A stretch of 64,000 nucleotides of DNA. Source: Caulobacter sp. GTDB lineage: Bacteria > Pseudomonadota > Alphaproteobacteria > Caulobacterales > Caulobacteraceae. The notes below the pieces were generated by a model. The model saw only the letters and a program-made list of their open reading frames with translations, made no database searches and was not told the DNA's origin. Within the stretch, counting starts at the first letter, position 1; each line of letters starts with the position of its first letter. The position numbers and the translations under genes are program-made. Positions 8,110-18,179 of this stretch are shown here, in pieces. The stretch is taken from assembly GCA_017745235.1 (NCBI GenBank), contig JAGHZU010000013.1, forward strand, positions 97,977 to 161,976, read 5' to 3'.

Positions 8110-9369
8110 CTAGACCGGCTTGACCAGCACGATCTTCTTCTTGCCGGCCGCCAGCTTGACCACGCCGTCGACGAGGTCCCCCTGGCCGATGACACGGTTG
8201 GCGTCGGCCTCGGCCTTGTCGTTGACCTTCAGGCCGCCGCCCTGGGCCAGGCGCCGGGCCTCGCCGCGCGAACCGGCCAGGCCGGCGTCGGCGAAGAGGT
8301 TGGCCAGGACGATCCCCGCCGCCAGTTCGGCCGCCGGCACCTCGAAGGTGGGCAGGTCGGCCGACAGGGCGCCTTGCTCGAAGGCCTTCTCGGCCGCGTC
8401 GCGGGCCTTGCGGGCCTCGTCCTCGCCATGGGCCATGCGGGTGGCTTCGTCGGCCAGCACCTTCTTGGCGTCGTTGATCTGGGCTCCCGGCAGGGCTTCC
8501 AGTTCGGCGATGCGCTCGAGCGGCAGGTCGGTGAACAGGCGCAGGAAGCGGCCGACATCGGCGTCCTCGGTGTTCCTCCAGAACTGCCAGTAGTCGTAGG
8601 GGCTCAGCTGCTCGGCGTTCAGCCAAACCGCGCCCGACATGGTCTTGCCCATCTTCGCGCCCGAAGCCGTGGCCAGCAGGGGCGTGGTCAGGCCGAAGGC
8701 GGCCTTCTGGTCCACGCGCCGGGTCAGTTCCACGCCGTTGAGGATGTTGCCCCACTGGTCCGAGCCGCCCATCTGCAGCACGCAGCCGTACTTGCGGTTC
8801 AGCTCCAGGAAGTCGGTGGCCTGCATCAGCATGTAGTTGAACTCGAGGAAGGTCATGGGCTGCTCGCGCTCGAGCCGCAGCTTGACCGAGTCGAAGGCCA
8901 GCATCCGGTTGACGGTGAAGTGCACCCCGTAGTCGCGCAGGAACTGCACGTAGCCGAACTTGCTCAGCCACTCGTCGTTGTCGACCATGATGGCGTCGGT
9001 GGGACCGTCGCCGAAGGTCAGGAACTTGGCGAAGACCTGCTTGATGCCGGCGATATTGGCCTGGATGTCGGCGTCGCTCAGCAGCTTGCGGCTCTCGTCC
9101 TTGCCGGTGGGGTCGCCGACCTTGGTGGTGCCGCCGCCCATGAGGACGATGGGCTTGTGGCCGGCCTGCTGGAGGCGGCGCAGCATCATGATCTGGATCA
9201 GCGAGCCCACGTGCAGGCTGGGCGCGGTGGCGTCGAAGCCGATGTAGGCCGTGATCGGCCCTGCGGCGGCTGCGGCGTCCAGTTCCTCGGGATGGGTGAT
9301 CTGGTGGATGTAGCCGCGCGCCTGCAGGGTCTGGAGGAAGCCGGACTTGAAGGACTGGGCGGCGGACAT
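8110..9369 (-). CDS. tyrS: Tyrosyl-tRNA synthetase
   Basis: A 419-aa class I aminoacyl-tRNA synthetase charging tRNA-Tyr. The HIGH-equivalent signature is HVGSL in [13 protein letters not shown]; the tyrosine-binding block is [12 protein letters not shown]; the KMSKS-equivalent loop reads [10 protein letters not shown]-terminal S4 RNA-binding domain (about 355-415) ends in the basic [13 protein letters not shown] 9369 ([12 protein letters not shown]) gives the usual family length; an in-frame ATG at 9450 would add 27 residues of low complexity and is unlikely. The peroxiredoxin gene follows on the same strand. Confidence 0.96.
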   Translation of the reverse strand: MSAAQSFKSGFLQTLQARGYIHQITHPEELDAAAAAGPITAYIGFDATAPSLHVGSLIQIMMLRRLQQAGHKPIVLMGGGTTKVGDPTGKDESRKLLSDADIQANIAGIKQVFAKFLTFGDGPTDAIMVDNDEWLSKFGYVQFLRDYGVHFTVNRMLAFDSVKLRLEREQPMTFLEFNYMLMQATDFLELNRKYGCVLQMGGSDQWGNILNGVELTRRVDQKAAFGLTTPLLATASGAKMGKTMSGAVWLNAEQLSPYDYWQFWRNTEDADVGRFLRLFTDLPLERIAELEALPGAQINDAKKVLADEATRMAHGEDEARKARDAAEKAFEQGALSADLPTFEVPAAELAAGIVLANLFADAGLAGSRGEARRLAQGGGLKVNDKAEADANRVIGQGDLVDGVVKLAAGKKKIVLVKPV

Positions 9370-9635
9370 GGATCTGCTCTCTGGTTCGGAACGAGGTTCG
9401 GACGTCCGCGCGTCTAGCACGGGCGAGGGGGTGTTTGGCGAGGGTTTCATGGCGAGTCTCCTGGGAATTGATCCGGAGACGTTTCGCCTGATGCGTCGCC
9501 GGCTCGGGGCGGGCGCATCGACGTGATCGGTCGGCCTCCCGCTAGGACAGCGGGCGGTAATAGGCGCGGAGCGTTTGGCGCGAGGCGATCATGGGGCCTA
9601 GCTAGCCGGCGCGGGCCGTGGCAGTCAACATGGCC

Positions 9636-10754
9636 ATGCGCATTCTGGGATTCATGACCGGCACCTCGCTCGACGCGGTCGACATGGCGGTGCTCGAGAC
9701 CGACGGCGAGACGATCCAGGCCTTCGGCCCGGCAGGCGAGCGCAAGCTGCGCGAGGCCACGCGGGACTTGCTGCTGGAGACGACCACAATCGCCCGGGGC
9801 TGGGCGAGAGGCGAGCCCGAGCCCGCGATCTTCACCGAAGCCCGCCAAGCGGTGGCCGACGAGCACCTGCACGCGGCCGAGAGCTTCATCGCTGAGCATG
9901 GCCTGGCCTGGAGCGACTTCGACCTGCTGGGCGTGCACGGCCAGACGGTGCTGCACGAGCGCCCGACGGCCGAGCGGATCGGCCGGACGGTCCAGCTCCT
10001 GGACGCCGAGCGCCTGGCGCGGGCGACGGGACGGCCGGTGGCGTTCGATTTCCGTACGGCCGACGTGGCGGCCGGCGGGGAGGGCGCGCCCCTGGCTCCG
10101 ATCTACCACGCCGCCCGGGCCAGGGCTTCGGGCCTGGCCGCACCGGTGGCGGCGCTGAACCTGGGCGGGGTGGCCAATGTCACCTTCGTGCGTCCGGACG
10201 GCGACCTGCTGGCCTTCGACACCGGTCCCGCCAACGGCATGATCGACCTGGTGGTGCAGGGGCGCGGCGCGGGGCGCTTCGACGCCGATGGCCGCCTGGC
10301 CCAGGCGGGGACCGTGGATCAGGACGTGCTGGCCGGCCTGCTGGCCCATCCGTACTTCGCCGCGCCGCCGCCCAAGTCGCTGGACCGCTTCGACTTCCCG
10401 ATCGAGGCCGTCGACGGCCTGTCGCTGGAGGACGCGGCGGCCACCCTGACCGCCTTCACCGTGGCGGGCGTGGCGCGGGCCTATGACTGGCTGCCCGAGC
10501 ACGAGCGGCCCGAGCGCCTGGTGGTGGCGGGCGGCGGACGTCACAACAGCCACATGATGGCGGAACTGGGCATGGCGCTTCGGGGGATCTCCGAGGTGGT
10601 TTCGGCCGACGCCCTGGGCTGGCGTGGCGATGCGATCGAAGCCGAGGCGTTCGCCTTCCTGGCCGCCCGCACGGCGCGGGGCCTGCCGATCGGGTTTCCG
10701 GGCACGACGGGGGTGAAGACGGCGCTGGCCGGCGGACGGATCGTGCGGCCTTAG
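9636..10754 (+). CDS. anmK: Anhydro-N-acetylmuramic acid kinase
   Basis: A 372-aa cytoplasmic kinase that phosphorylates 1,6-anhydroMurNAc to MurNAc-6-phosphate in peptidoglycan recycling. Motifs of the AnmK/ASKHA fold: GFMTGTSLDAVDMAV at the N-terminus, GVHGQTVLHERP, ALNLGGVANVTF, FDTGPANGMIDL and VVAGGGRHNSHMM. Three starts compete: GTG 9618, ATG 9630 and ATG 9636. MRILGFMTGTS from 9636 fits the family best, but no strong ribosome site separates them. It is divergent from tyrS. The product suits an organism that recycles its wall through the amidases encoded nearby. Confidence 0.94.
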   Translation: MRILGFMTGTSLDAVDMAVLETDGETIQAFGPAGERKLREATRDLLLETTTIARGWARGEPEPAIFTEARQAVADEHLHAAESFIAEHGLAWSDFDLLGVHGQTVLHERPTAERIGRTVQLLDAERLARATGRPVAFDFRTADVAAGGEGAPLAPIYHAARARASGLAAPVAALNLGGVANVTFVRPDGDLLAFDTGPANGMIDLVVQGRGAGRFDADGRLAQAGTVDQDVLAGLLAHPYFAAPPPKSLDRFDFPIEAVDGLSLEDAAATLTAFTVAGVARAYDWLPEHERPERLVVAGGGRHNSHMMAELGMALRGISEVVSADALGWRGDAIEAEAFAFLAARTARGLPIGFPGTTGVKTALAGGRIVRP

Positions 10755-10784
10755 GGGGGCAGGGCTCTTGCCGGTGCGAGCCCA

Positions 10785-10885
10785 CTTGCCCCCTCCGCGC
10801 CTTCGGCGCTCCTCCCCCGGAGGGGGAAGAATGATCCGCCCCCTATGGGGGCGGACAGGCGGCGTAGCCGCCAGGTGGGGGCAAG
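10785..10885. repeat. Nested palindromic REP-like element
   Basis: The outer arms CTTGCCCCC (10785-10793) and GGGGGCAAG (10877-10885) are perfect complements. Inside are CCCCCGGAGGGGG, the hairpin TCCGCCCCC-TAT-GGGGGCGGA (10835-10855) and GGCGGC-GTA-GCCGCC (10858-10872). This layout resembles the intergenic palindromic repeats found in many copies in Caulobacter genomes. The transposase-independent, REP-like nature is inferred. Confidence 0.7.
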
Positions 10886-11383
10886 CGTCGACGCACGGGT
10901 TCTCGTCCTCGCGCTTTCGCCGCGAAGTTGGGGAAAGGGTCGCGGAGCGCCGGACGACGTCCGGGGTTCTGAGACAAAAGTACCGTTTCGACGAAGCCGA
11001 CCGCTCCGCGCCATCGTTGTCCGCCAGCATCCGGTAGGCAGCGCTGTTGACGCTTAGCCGGACCGGACCCTTCGCCTTTCGGCTCAAGGCCGCCGCCGGG
11101 GACGCGGGTCGAGGACTGCTCGCGTTGTACCCCCGGCGAAGCCGACGGCGGGCGGGTCCCGCGACGACGGGATCCCCGGACCGCGTGGGTTTCCATCCCA
11201 CGCCCTGTCCCGCTCGATAGCCCCCCGCCGCCGCATCGGTCGCCGGCCATGCGCCCTTTCCACCGCGACGAGGTGGCTTAAGAATAACGCGGCCTGAAAC
11301 AGGGCGGAGGATAGGCGTTTTACCTCAACGATTTCAGGTGGTTGAGGCTGTTTAGGCTGTGCGTATCCGCCCCCATGCCGTTT

Positions 11384-11401
11384 CCCCGGCGAAGGCCGGG
11401 G
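11384..11401. repeat. Short intergenic palindrome (CCCCGGC-GAAG-GCCGGGG)
   Basis: A perfect 7-bp stem with a GAAG loop, followed by CCCAGG. It resembles the common alphaproteobacterial repeat family with the core CCCCGGCGAAGGCCGGGG. It lies 28 bp beyond the stop of the NADH dehydrogenase gene and could also stabilise that transcript end. Confidence 0.6.
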
Positions 11402-11428
11402 CCCAGGTCGGGAAGACGGGGGGCGGGC

Positions 11429-12724
11429 TCAGTGCAGTTTCATGCGCCCGGCCACGCGTTGTTGGAGCAGGCGGGCCAGGGCCAGCACAATGGTCTTGGG
11501 CGCGCCGAGGATGGCGCGGTGATGGTCCAGGTGGAGGGAGATGTAGGCCCACTTGGCGACAAGGCCCTCGACGAAGAAGTTGGGGCCGCCCAGGCCGCCC
11601 ATCAGGGCGCCGACCCCCTTGTTTTCGCCCAGCGACACCAGCGAGCCGAAATCCTTGTAGACGTAAGGGGCGTCCAGGCGGCGCTGGCCCATGCGCGCGA
11701 CCAGGGCCTTAGCCAGATAGCTGGCCTGCTGGTGGGCGGCCTGGGCGCGGGCGGGGACGATGCGGCCCTCGGGCGCGCCTTCGCCGGGCCAGGGACATGC
11801 GGCGCAGTCGCCCAGGGCCCAGACGTCGGGCGCCGAGGTCTCCAGCCGGTCGTTGACCACGAACTGGTTGTTGCGGTTGGTTTCCAGCCCGTACCCCACA
11901 TTGCCCGGAGCGGCCTTGACCCCGGCGGCCCAGACGATCAGGTCGGCCGGGATGTCGCCCTGGCTGGTCTCCAGCCGGTCGGCGTGGACAGCCAGGACCT
12001 TGGCGCCGACATGCACGCGCACGCCCTTGCGCTCCAGGGCCACGGTGGCCTGGCTGGAAATCTTTTCCGGCAGGCCGCCCAGGATGCGCGGGGCGGCCTC
12101 GACCACGGCGATGTCCAGGCGGAAGCGCTGTTCGCCGCCCAGGCTGCCCAGCAGTTCGCGATGGGCCTCGATCAGCTCGGCCGACAGCTCCACCCCCGTG
12201 GCGCCGCCGCCGACGATGGCGACGCTCATGATCTTCTCGGGCGAGAACGAGGCCTTCATGAAGGCCGCCAGCAAGCGGGTGTGAAAGGCCTCGGCGTCCT
12301 CGGTGCGTTCCAGCAGGTGGGCCTGTTCCGCGCCGGGCGTGCCGAAGAGATTGCTGCCGCTGCCGATGGCCAGCACGCCCCAGGTGAAGGTGACCCCGCG
12401 CTCGGGCGCCAGTTCCCGGCCGTTCTCGCCCAGGATGGGCTTGAGGGTCAGGCGCTTGGCGATGGGGTCAAACGTGTCCAGTTCGCCCAGCATGAAGCTG
12501 AAGTGGTTGCTGCGGCCCAGGATCGAATAGGACAGGCCCTCCTGGTGGGCGTCCAGCGTGCCGGCGGCGATCTCGTGCAGGGTGGGCTTCCAGATGTGGA
12601 AGCTGGAGCGGTCGATCAGCAGCACGCGTTCCTTGCCGGCCCGGCGGCCCAGCTTGCGTCCCAGGCGGGCGGCCAGTTCCAGCCCGCCGGCCCCTCCGCC
12701 GACGATGACGATATCGTAGTGCAT
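11429..12724 (-). CDS. ndh: Type II NADH:quinone oxidoreductase (NDH-2)
   Basis: A 431-aa single-subunit flavoprotein that oxidises NADH and reduces quinone without pumping protons. The FAD-binding Rossmann motif GGGAGGLELAARLG begins at residue 9; the NAD(H)-binding GGGATGVELSAELIE lies near residue 170. The second FAD motif VWALGDCAACP and the quinone-site-like AAHQQASYLAKAL follow. The C-terminus is amphipathic and basic (HLDHHRAILGAPKTIVLALARLLQQ in part), as expected for peripheral membrane attachment. It is monocistronic: a non-coding block lies downstream, and the VOC gene upstream is 38 bp away on the same strand. Confidence 0.92.
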   Translation of the reverse strand: MHYDIVIVGGGAGGLELAARLGRKLGRRAGKERVLLIDRSSFHIWKPTLHEIAAGTLDAHQEGLSYSILGRSNHFSFMLGELDTFDPIAKRLTLKPILGENGRELAPERGVTFTWGVLAIGSGSNLFGTPGAEQAHLLERTEDAEAFHTRLLAAFMKASFSPEKIMSVAIVGGGATGVELSAELIEAHRELLGSLGGEQRFRLDIAVVEAAPRILGGLPEKISSQATVALERKGVRVHVGAKVLAVHADRLETSQGDIPADLIVWAAGVKAAPGNVGYGLETNRNNQFVVNDRLETSAPDVWALGDCAACPWPGEGAPEGRIVPARAQAAHQQASYLAKALVARMGQRRLDAPYVYKDFGSLVSLGENKGVGALMGGLGGPNFFVEGLVAKWAYISLHLDHHRAILGAPKTIVLALARLLQQRVAGRMKLH

Positions 12725-12762
12725 GACCGTCGCCCCATAATTCCTTGTTCGATGAATATAGG

Positions 12763-13179
12763 TCAGGCGAGGTTGAGTTGCCAGGAAACGCCAAACCGGT
12801 CGGCGACCCAGGCGAAGCGCCGGCTGAAGCCGTATTCGCCCAGCGGCATCAGCTCGCTGCCGCCGTCCGACAGGGCGGCGTGCAGGCGCTCGAGTTCCTC
12901 AGGCGAGGCGCAGTCGACATAGAAGGAGGTGGAGGGGGTGAAGCCGAAGGCGTGGGTGACGATGCTGTCGGTGCAGAGGACCTCCTGGCCGCCCACGCGG
13001 AAGCGGGCGCGTGCGATCGTGCCGGAGGCGCCGGGGCCTTCGGGTCCGTACCGCTGGAGGTCGAGGATCTCGCCGTCGGGAAAGAGCGAGATGTAGAAGT
13101 CGATGGCGGCCTCGGCCTGGCCTTCGAACATCAGGAACAGGCGGATGGCCTGCTGCGGGGAGATCTGCGTCATCGTCAT
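12763..13179 (-). CDS. VOC superfamily protein, PhnB/3-dmu-9_3-mt-like
   Basis: A 138-aa protein of the glyoxalase/bleomycin-resistance/dioxygenase (VOC) fold, of the PhnB-like branch. Recognisable stretches are LMFEGQAEAAIDFYISLFPDGEI, FRVGGQEVLCTDS, FTPSTSFYVDC and FGVSWQLNL. Members of this branch bind metal or small hydrophobic ligands, but many have no assigned substrate, so no reaction is proposed. The start could be ATG 13179 or ATG 13173 (MTMTQ); GAGAGG precedes them and suits the second slightly better. Confidence 0.85.
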   Translation of the reverse strand: MTMTQISPQQAIRLFLMFEGQAEAAIDFYISLFPDGEILDLQRYGPEGPGASGTIARARFRVGGQEVLCTDSIVTHAFGFTPSTSFYVDCASPEELERLHAALSDGGSELMPLGEYGFSRRFAWVADRFGVSWQLNLA

Positions 13180-13246
13180 CCTCTCGCCTGGTGCGAGCAG
13201 GATGACGATGTGATCTCAAGGCGCGCAAGCCCCGAAGGGCCGCGTG

Positions 13247-13900
13247 TTACGGGATCGGATTGGCTTCCAGGCGCTTGTCGAGATAGTCGCCGACGGCCCT
13301 TTCGACCGAGGGCAGGTGCTCGGCCCAGAAGTGGGTGGCCTTGTCGACGACTTCATAGTCGATGACGATGCCCTTCTGGGTGCGCAGCTTGGAGACCACG
13401 CGCTCGACCTCGACCGGCGGAACGACGGTGTCGGCGCCGCCCGTCAGGATCAGGCCCGAGGCGGGGCAGGGGGCCAGGAAGCTGAAATCGTACATGTTGG
13501 TGGGCGGCGAGACCGAGATGAAGCCGTCCGTCTCGGGACGACGCATCAGCAGCTGCATGCCGATGTAGGCGCCGAAGCTGTAGCCGGCGACCCAGGTCTG
13601 GGCGGCGGCGGGGTTGTTGGCCTGCAGCCAGTCCAGCGCCGTGGCCGCGTCGGCCAGCTCGCCGATGCCGCTGTCGAACTCGCCCTGGCTGCGGCCCACG
13701 CCGCGGAAGTTGAAACGCAGGGTCGCGAAGCCGCGCTTCATGAACAGGTGGTACAGCTGCACCGAGACCGGGTGGTTCATGTGACCGCCGGCCTTGGGGT
13801 GGGGGTGCAGGATCAGCGCGATGGGCGCGTTGTCGGTCTTGCCCGGCGAATAGCGGCCCTCGATACGGCCGGAGGCTCCGGTCAAAATCACGTCAGGCAT
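13247..13900 (-). CDS. Alpha/beta hydrolase (dienelactone-hydrolase-like)
   Basis: A 217-aa soluble alpha/beta hydrolase without a signal peptide. The catalytic triad is visible as S108 in the nucleophile elbow GYSFG, D157 in GGADTVVPP and H190 in KATHFW. The oxyanion region HPHPKAGGHMNHP and FNFRGVGRSQG place it in the CC3885/COG2945-type group of small esterases. The physiological ester is unknown. It diverges from the SUF operon, sharing a 206-bp intergenic region with it. Confidence 0.85.
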   Translation of the reverse strand: MPDVILTGASGRIEGRYSPGKTDNAPIALILHPHPKAGGHMNHPVSVQLYHLFMKRGFATLRFNFRGVGRSQGEFDSGIGELADAATALDWLQANNPAAAQTWVAGYSFGAYIGMQLLMRRPETDGFISVSPPTNMYDFSFLAPCPASGLILTGGADTVVPPVEVERVVSKLRTQKGIVIDYEVVDKATHFWAEHLPSVERAVGDYLDKRLEANPIP

Positions 13901-13977
13901 TCACGGTCCCTATCCAAAGAGAGCAACGAAAGTGGCCCTTCGCGCCCGGAAAGCAACCGGGATCGCGAACGGAATAC

Positions 13978-14006
13978 TTGACCGCTGCGCTTGGTCTTCC
14001 TAAATC
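13978..14006 (+). promoter_or_regulatory. Probable promoter of the SUF operon
   Basis: TTGACCG (13978-13984), 14 nt, then CCTAAATC (13999-14006) matches the Caulobacter housekeeping consensus TTGaCGS-N10-14-GCTANAWC at nearly every position. It is oriented toward the Rrf2 regulator gene and would give a leader of about 95 nt. The Rrf2 protein would be the expected autorepressor, but I cannot delimit its operator. Confidence 0.55.
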
Positions 14007-14106
14007 CGCACCGCGCGCCTGGGTCTTTCGAAGAACCGGCGCGAAGTCGCGGCTTGTAGCACACGCCTAAGCCGATGCGCGGGGAATCTGCAAGGAGGTA
14101 AGGCGC

Positions 14107-14577
14107 ATGCGCCTGAGCACCAAGGGACGCTACGCGGTCATGGCCATGACCGACCTGGCGCGCCGGCAGGACGAAGCCGAGGGCCGGGCCGTGGCCCTGG
14201 CCGAAATCGCCGCCCGCCAGCAGATCTCGCTTTCCTATCTCGAACAGCTTTTCGCCCGGCTGCGCCGCAAGGGCCTGGTGGTCAGCGCCCGGGGACCGGG
14301 CGGGGGCTACCGCCTGGCCCGCGAGGCTTCCCAGACCGCCATCGCCGATATCGTGCTGGCCGTGGACGAGCCCCTGCGCGCCACGCGCTGCGGCCTGAGC
14401 AAGAGCGGCGGCGTGGGCAAGGGCGCGCCCAAGGGCTGTATGGCCGGCGGCGCCAAGTGCCTGACCCACGAGTTGTGGGAAGAGATGGGCCGCCAGATCC
14501 ACGGCTACCTGGCCAGCGTGTCGGTGGCCGACGTCCTGGCCGGCAATTTGAGCTCCAAGGAAAAGGCGGCGGCGTGA
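14107..14577 (+). CDS. iscR: Rrf2/IscR-type Fe-S cluster regulator of the SUF operon
   Basis: A 156-aa Rrf2-family transcription factor. The winged HTH is MRLSTKGRYAVMAM... with SLSYLEQLFARLRRKGLV and ARGPGGGYRLAR as recognition helix and wing. Three cysteines, C95, C111 and C118, and a nearby H121 (CLTHELWEEM) are the likely [2Fe-2S] ligands. The first two Cys are separated by 15 residues of Gly/Lys-rich sequence, longer than the 5 of E. coli IscR. It has a strong ribosome site AAGGAGGT (14092-14099). As first gene of the operon it probably senses cluster status and represses it. The cysteine-desulfurase start overlaps its stop. Confidence 0.9.
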   Translation: MRLSTKGRYAVMAMTDLARRQDEAEGRAVALAEIAARQQISLSYLEQLFARLRRKGLVVSARGPGGGYRLAREASQTAIADIVLAVDEPLRATRCGLSKSGGVGKGAPKGCMAGGAKCLTHELWEEMGRQIHGYLASVSVADVLAGNLSSKEKAAA

Positions 14578-15706
14578 GCAGGTCCGCGACATACCTGGAT
14601 TATAACGCCACCGCGCCCATCCGCCCCGAGGCGCGAGAGGCGGTGTTGCGCGCGTTCGACCTGGCCGGCAATCCCAGCTCGGTGCACGCCAGCGGCCGCA
14701 AGGCGCGCGACTTGGTCGAGGCCGCCCGCGCCCAGGTGGGCGACCTCGTGGGCGTGGTGGCCGGGTCGGTCACCTTCGTCAGCGGCGGCACCGAGGCCGA
14801 CGCCCTGGCCATCGCCAGCGCCAAGGCCGCAGGCGTCTCACGCATCATCGTCTGCGCGGGCGAGCACGACGCCGTGGTCGAGAGCGCCGCGGCCGGCGGC
14901 CTGCCGATCCTGACCCTGCCGATCGACGGCGAGGGCGTGGCCGACCTGGCATGGCTGGAAGAGGCGCTGAAGGCCGACGGGCGGGCCCTGGTCTGCCTGA
15001 TGCTGGCCAACAACGAGACCGGCGTGATCCAGCCGGTGGCGGAGGCCTCGGCCCTGGTGCGCGCGGCCGACGGCCTGCTGCACGTGGACGCCGTGCAGGC
15101 GGCCGGCAAGATCGCCATCGACTTCACCGCCCTGGGCGCCGACACCATGGCGCTGTCGGCTCACAAGATCGGCGGCCCGCAGGGCGTGGGCGCCCTGGTC
15201 TCGGGCACGCGCGCCACGGTGGTCCGCCAGCAACACGGCGGCGGCCAGGAGCGCGGCCGCCGGGCCGGCACCGAGAACGTCGCGGGTATCGCCGGCTTCG
15301 GCGCGGCCGCGCAGGCCGCGGCTCGCGACTTGCCCTCGATGGCCAATCAAGGCACATGGCGCGACGCCCTGGCCCAACGGGTCAAGGCCGTCGGCGCGGT
15401 CGTGCTCGGGGAGGGCGCTCCGCGTCTGCCTCAAACCCTCTGTCTTGCCGCGGATGGTTTCGCCTCGCAGATCCAGGTGATGAACCTGGACCTGGCCGGG
15501 GTGATGGTCAGCGCCGGCAGCGCCTGTTCGTCGGGCAAGGTCAAGGCCAGCCGCGTGGTGGAAGCCATGGGCCGTTCCGACCTGGCCCCGTTCGCCCTGC
15601 GTGTCAGCGGCGGATGGGCCAGCACCGAGCAAGACTGGATTTCCTGCGGCGACGCCTGGCTCGCCGCCTATTCGCGTATCGGCGCCCGTCGCCGGGAGGT
15701 GGCTTA

Positions 15707-15707
<1 letters not shown>
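14574..15707 (+). CDS. Cysteine desulfurase, NifS/IscS-like (class V aminotransferase)
   Basis: A 377-aa PLP enzyme that removes sulfur from L-cysteine as an enzyme persulfide. The PLP lysine is K198 in [14 protein letters not shown]; the catalytic loop Cys is C318 in GSACSSGK. Other blocks are [19 protein letters not shown] and [11 protein letters not shown]. The GTG start at 14574 overlaps the regulator stop (GTGA), so the two are coupled; longer upstream frames run through iscR and are not real. It is the first of two desulfurases in this operon; the other is SufS. It ends in TAATG, shared with the sufB start. Whether it feeds SUF or another sulfur-using pathway cannot be told from sequence. 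Confidence 0.93.
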
Positions 15708-17172
<1,465 letters not shown>

Positions 17173-17176
<4 letters not shown>

Positions 17177-17424
17177 CGAGCGTTAAGCCGCCCATCGATG
17201 CGCTTTCGGAAGAACTCAGGCAACTGGCGGAAGCCTATGCCGGAAAGGCCGAGGCGCTCGCCGATGACCCTTACTATCGCGACGCGGTGATGAAGGTCGC
17301 CGTAAGCCAGTTCGTCTGGTCGCTTTACCACGCCTTCGACGATCGTTCTCGTACCGTACTCGCCGAAGAACTTGCTGTGCAGACTGCCGCCGTCCAGCGC
17401 GCCGTCAGCCAAGAGGCCCACTGA
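17173..17424 (+). CDS. Unknown 83-aa protein between sufB and sufC
   Basis: I do not recognise this protein. It starts at ATG 17173 overlapping the sufB stop (ATGA) and ends five bases before sufC, so it is co-translated with the scaffold genes. It is acidic and predicted mainly helical ([20 protein letters not shown], then [19 protein letters not shown]), with no cysteine, signal peptide or membrane segment. Its codons include GTA, AGG, ACT, GGA and CAA, less favoured by its neighbours. Position suggests an accessory or regulator of the SufBCD complex, but this is guilt by association only. Confidence 0.8.
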
Positions 17425-17429
17425 TTACA

Positions 17430-18179
17430 ATGCTCTCCATTCAAAACCTCCACGCCCGCGTCGAAGACAAGCCGATCCTGAAGGGCGTCACCCTCGAGGT
17501 GCCGGCCGGTGAGGTGCACGCCATCATGGGTCCGAACGGCGCCGGCAAGTCGACGCTGTCCTACGTGCTGACCGGTCGCGGCGGCTACGAGGTGACCGAC
17601 GGCTCGGCCAGCCTGAACGGCGAGGACCTGCTGGACCTGGAGCCGGCCGAGCGGGCCGCCAAGGGCGTGTTCCTGTCGTTCCAGTATCCGCTGGAAATCC
17701 CGGGCGTTCCGGCCCTGACCTTCATCCGCACCGCCCTGAACGCCCAGCGCCGCGCGCGGGGCGAGGACGAGATCGCCGCGCCGGCTTTCCTGAAGCTGGC
17801 CAAGGAGAAGGCGGCATCCCTGAAGATCGACTTCGAGATGCTCAAGCGCGGCTTGAACGTCGGCTTCTCGGGCGGCGAGAAGAAGCGGATGGAAATCTTC
17901 CAGATGGCGATGCTTTCGCCCAAGTTCCTGATCCTGGACGAGACGGACTCGGGCCTGGACATCGACGCCCTGAAGATCGTCTCGGAAGGCGTCAACGCCC
18001 TGCGCGCGCCCGATCGTGGCATGCTGGTCATCACCCACTACCAGCGCCTGCTGGACTACATCAAACCCGACCGCGTGCACGTGCTGGCCGCCGGCCGCAT
18101 CGTCGCCTCGGGCGGTCCGGAGCTGGCCCTGCAGCTGGAAGCCGAGGGCTACGACAAGTACGTCGGGGCCGCCGCCTGA
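17430..18179 (+). CDS. sufC: SufC, Fe-S assembly ATPase
   Basis: A 249-aa ABC-type ATPase, soluble and part of SufBC2D, where ATP hydrolysis drives cluster assembly. The Walker A is GPNGAGKST (34-42), the signature FSGGEKKRMEIFQM, the Walker B FLILDETDSGLD and the H-loop VITHYQRLL. No membrane segments. The stop shares a base with the sufD start (TGATG). Five bases separate it from the unknown 83-aa gene upstream. Confidence 0.97.
   Translation: MLSIQNLHARVEDKPILKGVTLEVPAGEVHAIMGPNGAGKSTLSYVLTGRGGYEVTDGSASLNGEDLLDLEPAERAAKGVFLSFQYPLEIPGVPALTFIRTALNAQRRARGEDEIAAPAFLKLAKEKAASLKIDFEMLKRGLNVGFSGGEKKRMEIFQMAMLSPKFLILDETDSGLDIDALKIVSEGVNALRAPDRGMLVITHYQRLLDYIKPDRVHVLAAGRIVASGGPELALQLEAEGYDKYVGAAA

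Larger units (their letters stand above)
10755..11428. other. 674-bp non-coding block with many hairpins
   Basis: This convergent gap between anmK and the NADH dehydrogenase contains no gene I can support. It is built largely of inverted repeats. These include a nested REP-like cluster at 10785-10885, CCGGAC-GAC-GTCCGG near 10954, GGGTCCCG/CGGGATCCC (11154-11176), GCGTGGG-N7-CCCACGC (11183-11203), and a palindrome at 11384-11401. Several hairpins follow each other closely between about 11060 and 11203, as expected of a structured RNA or of degenerate palindromic repeats. I could not match it to tmRNA, RNase P RNA, 6S or SRP RNA. Confidence 0.5.

Noticed and set aside
9370..9635. T-box or attenuator leader of tyrS
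   Set aside because: There is only a modest GTCTCC/GGAGAC pair (9456-9480), no T-box sequence and no terminator/antiterminator pair.
9447..11201. 584-codon minus-strand frame across anmK and the hairpin block
   Set aside because: Low-complexity Arg/Pro/His-rich translation running opposite a clear anmK gene and through palindromic repeats.
11041..11260. tmRNA, RNase P RNA or 6S RNA in the hairpin-rich gap
   Set aside because: Neither the tag-peptide reading frame of tmRNA nor the conserved RNase P core sequences are present; the resemblance is limited to high GC hairpins.
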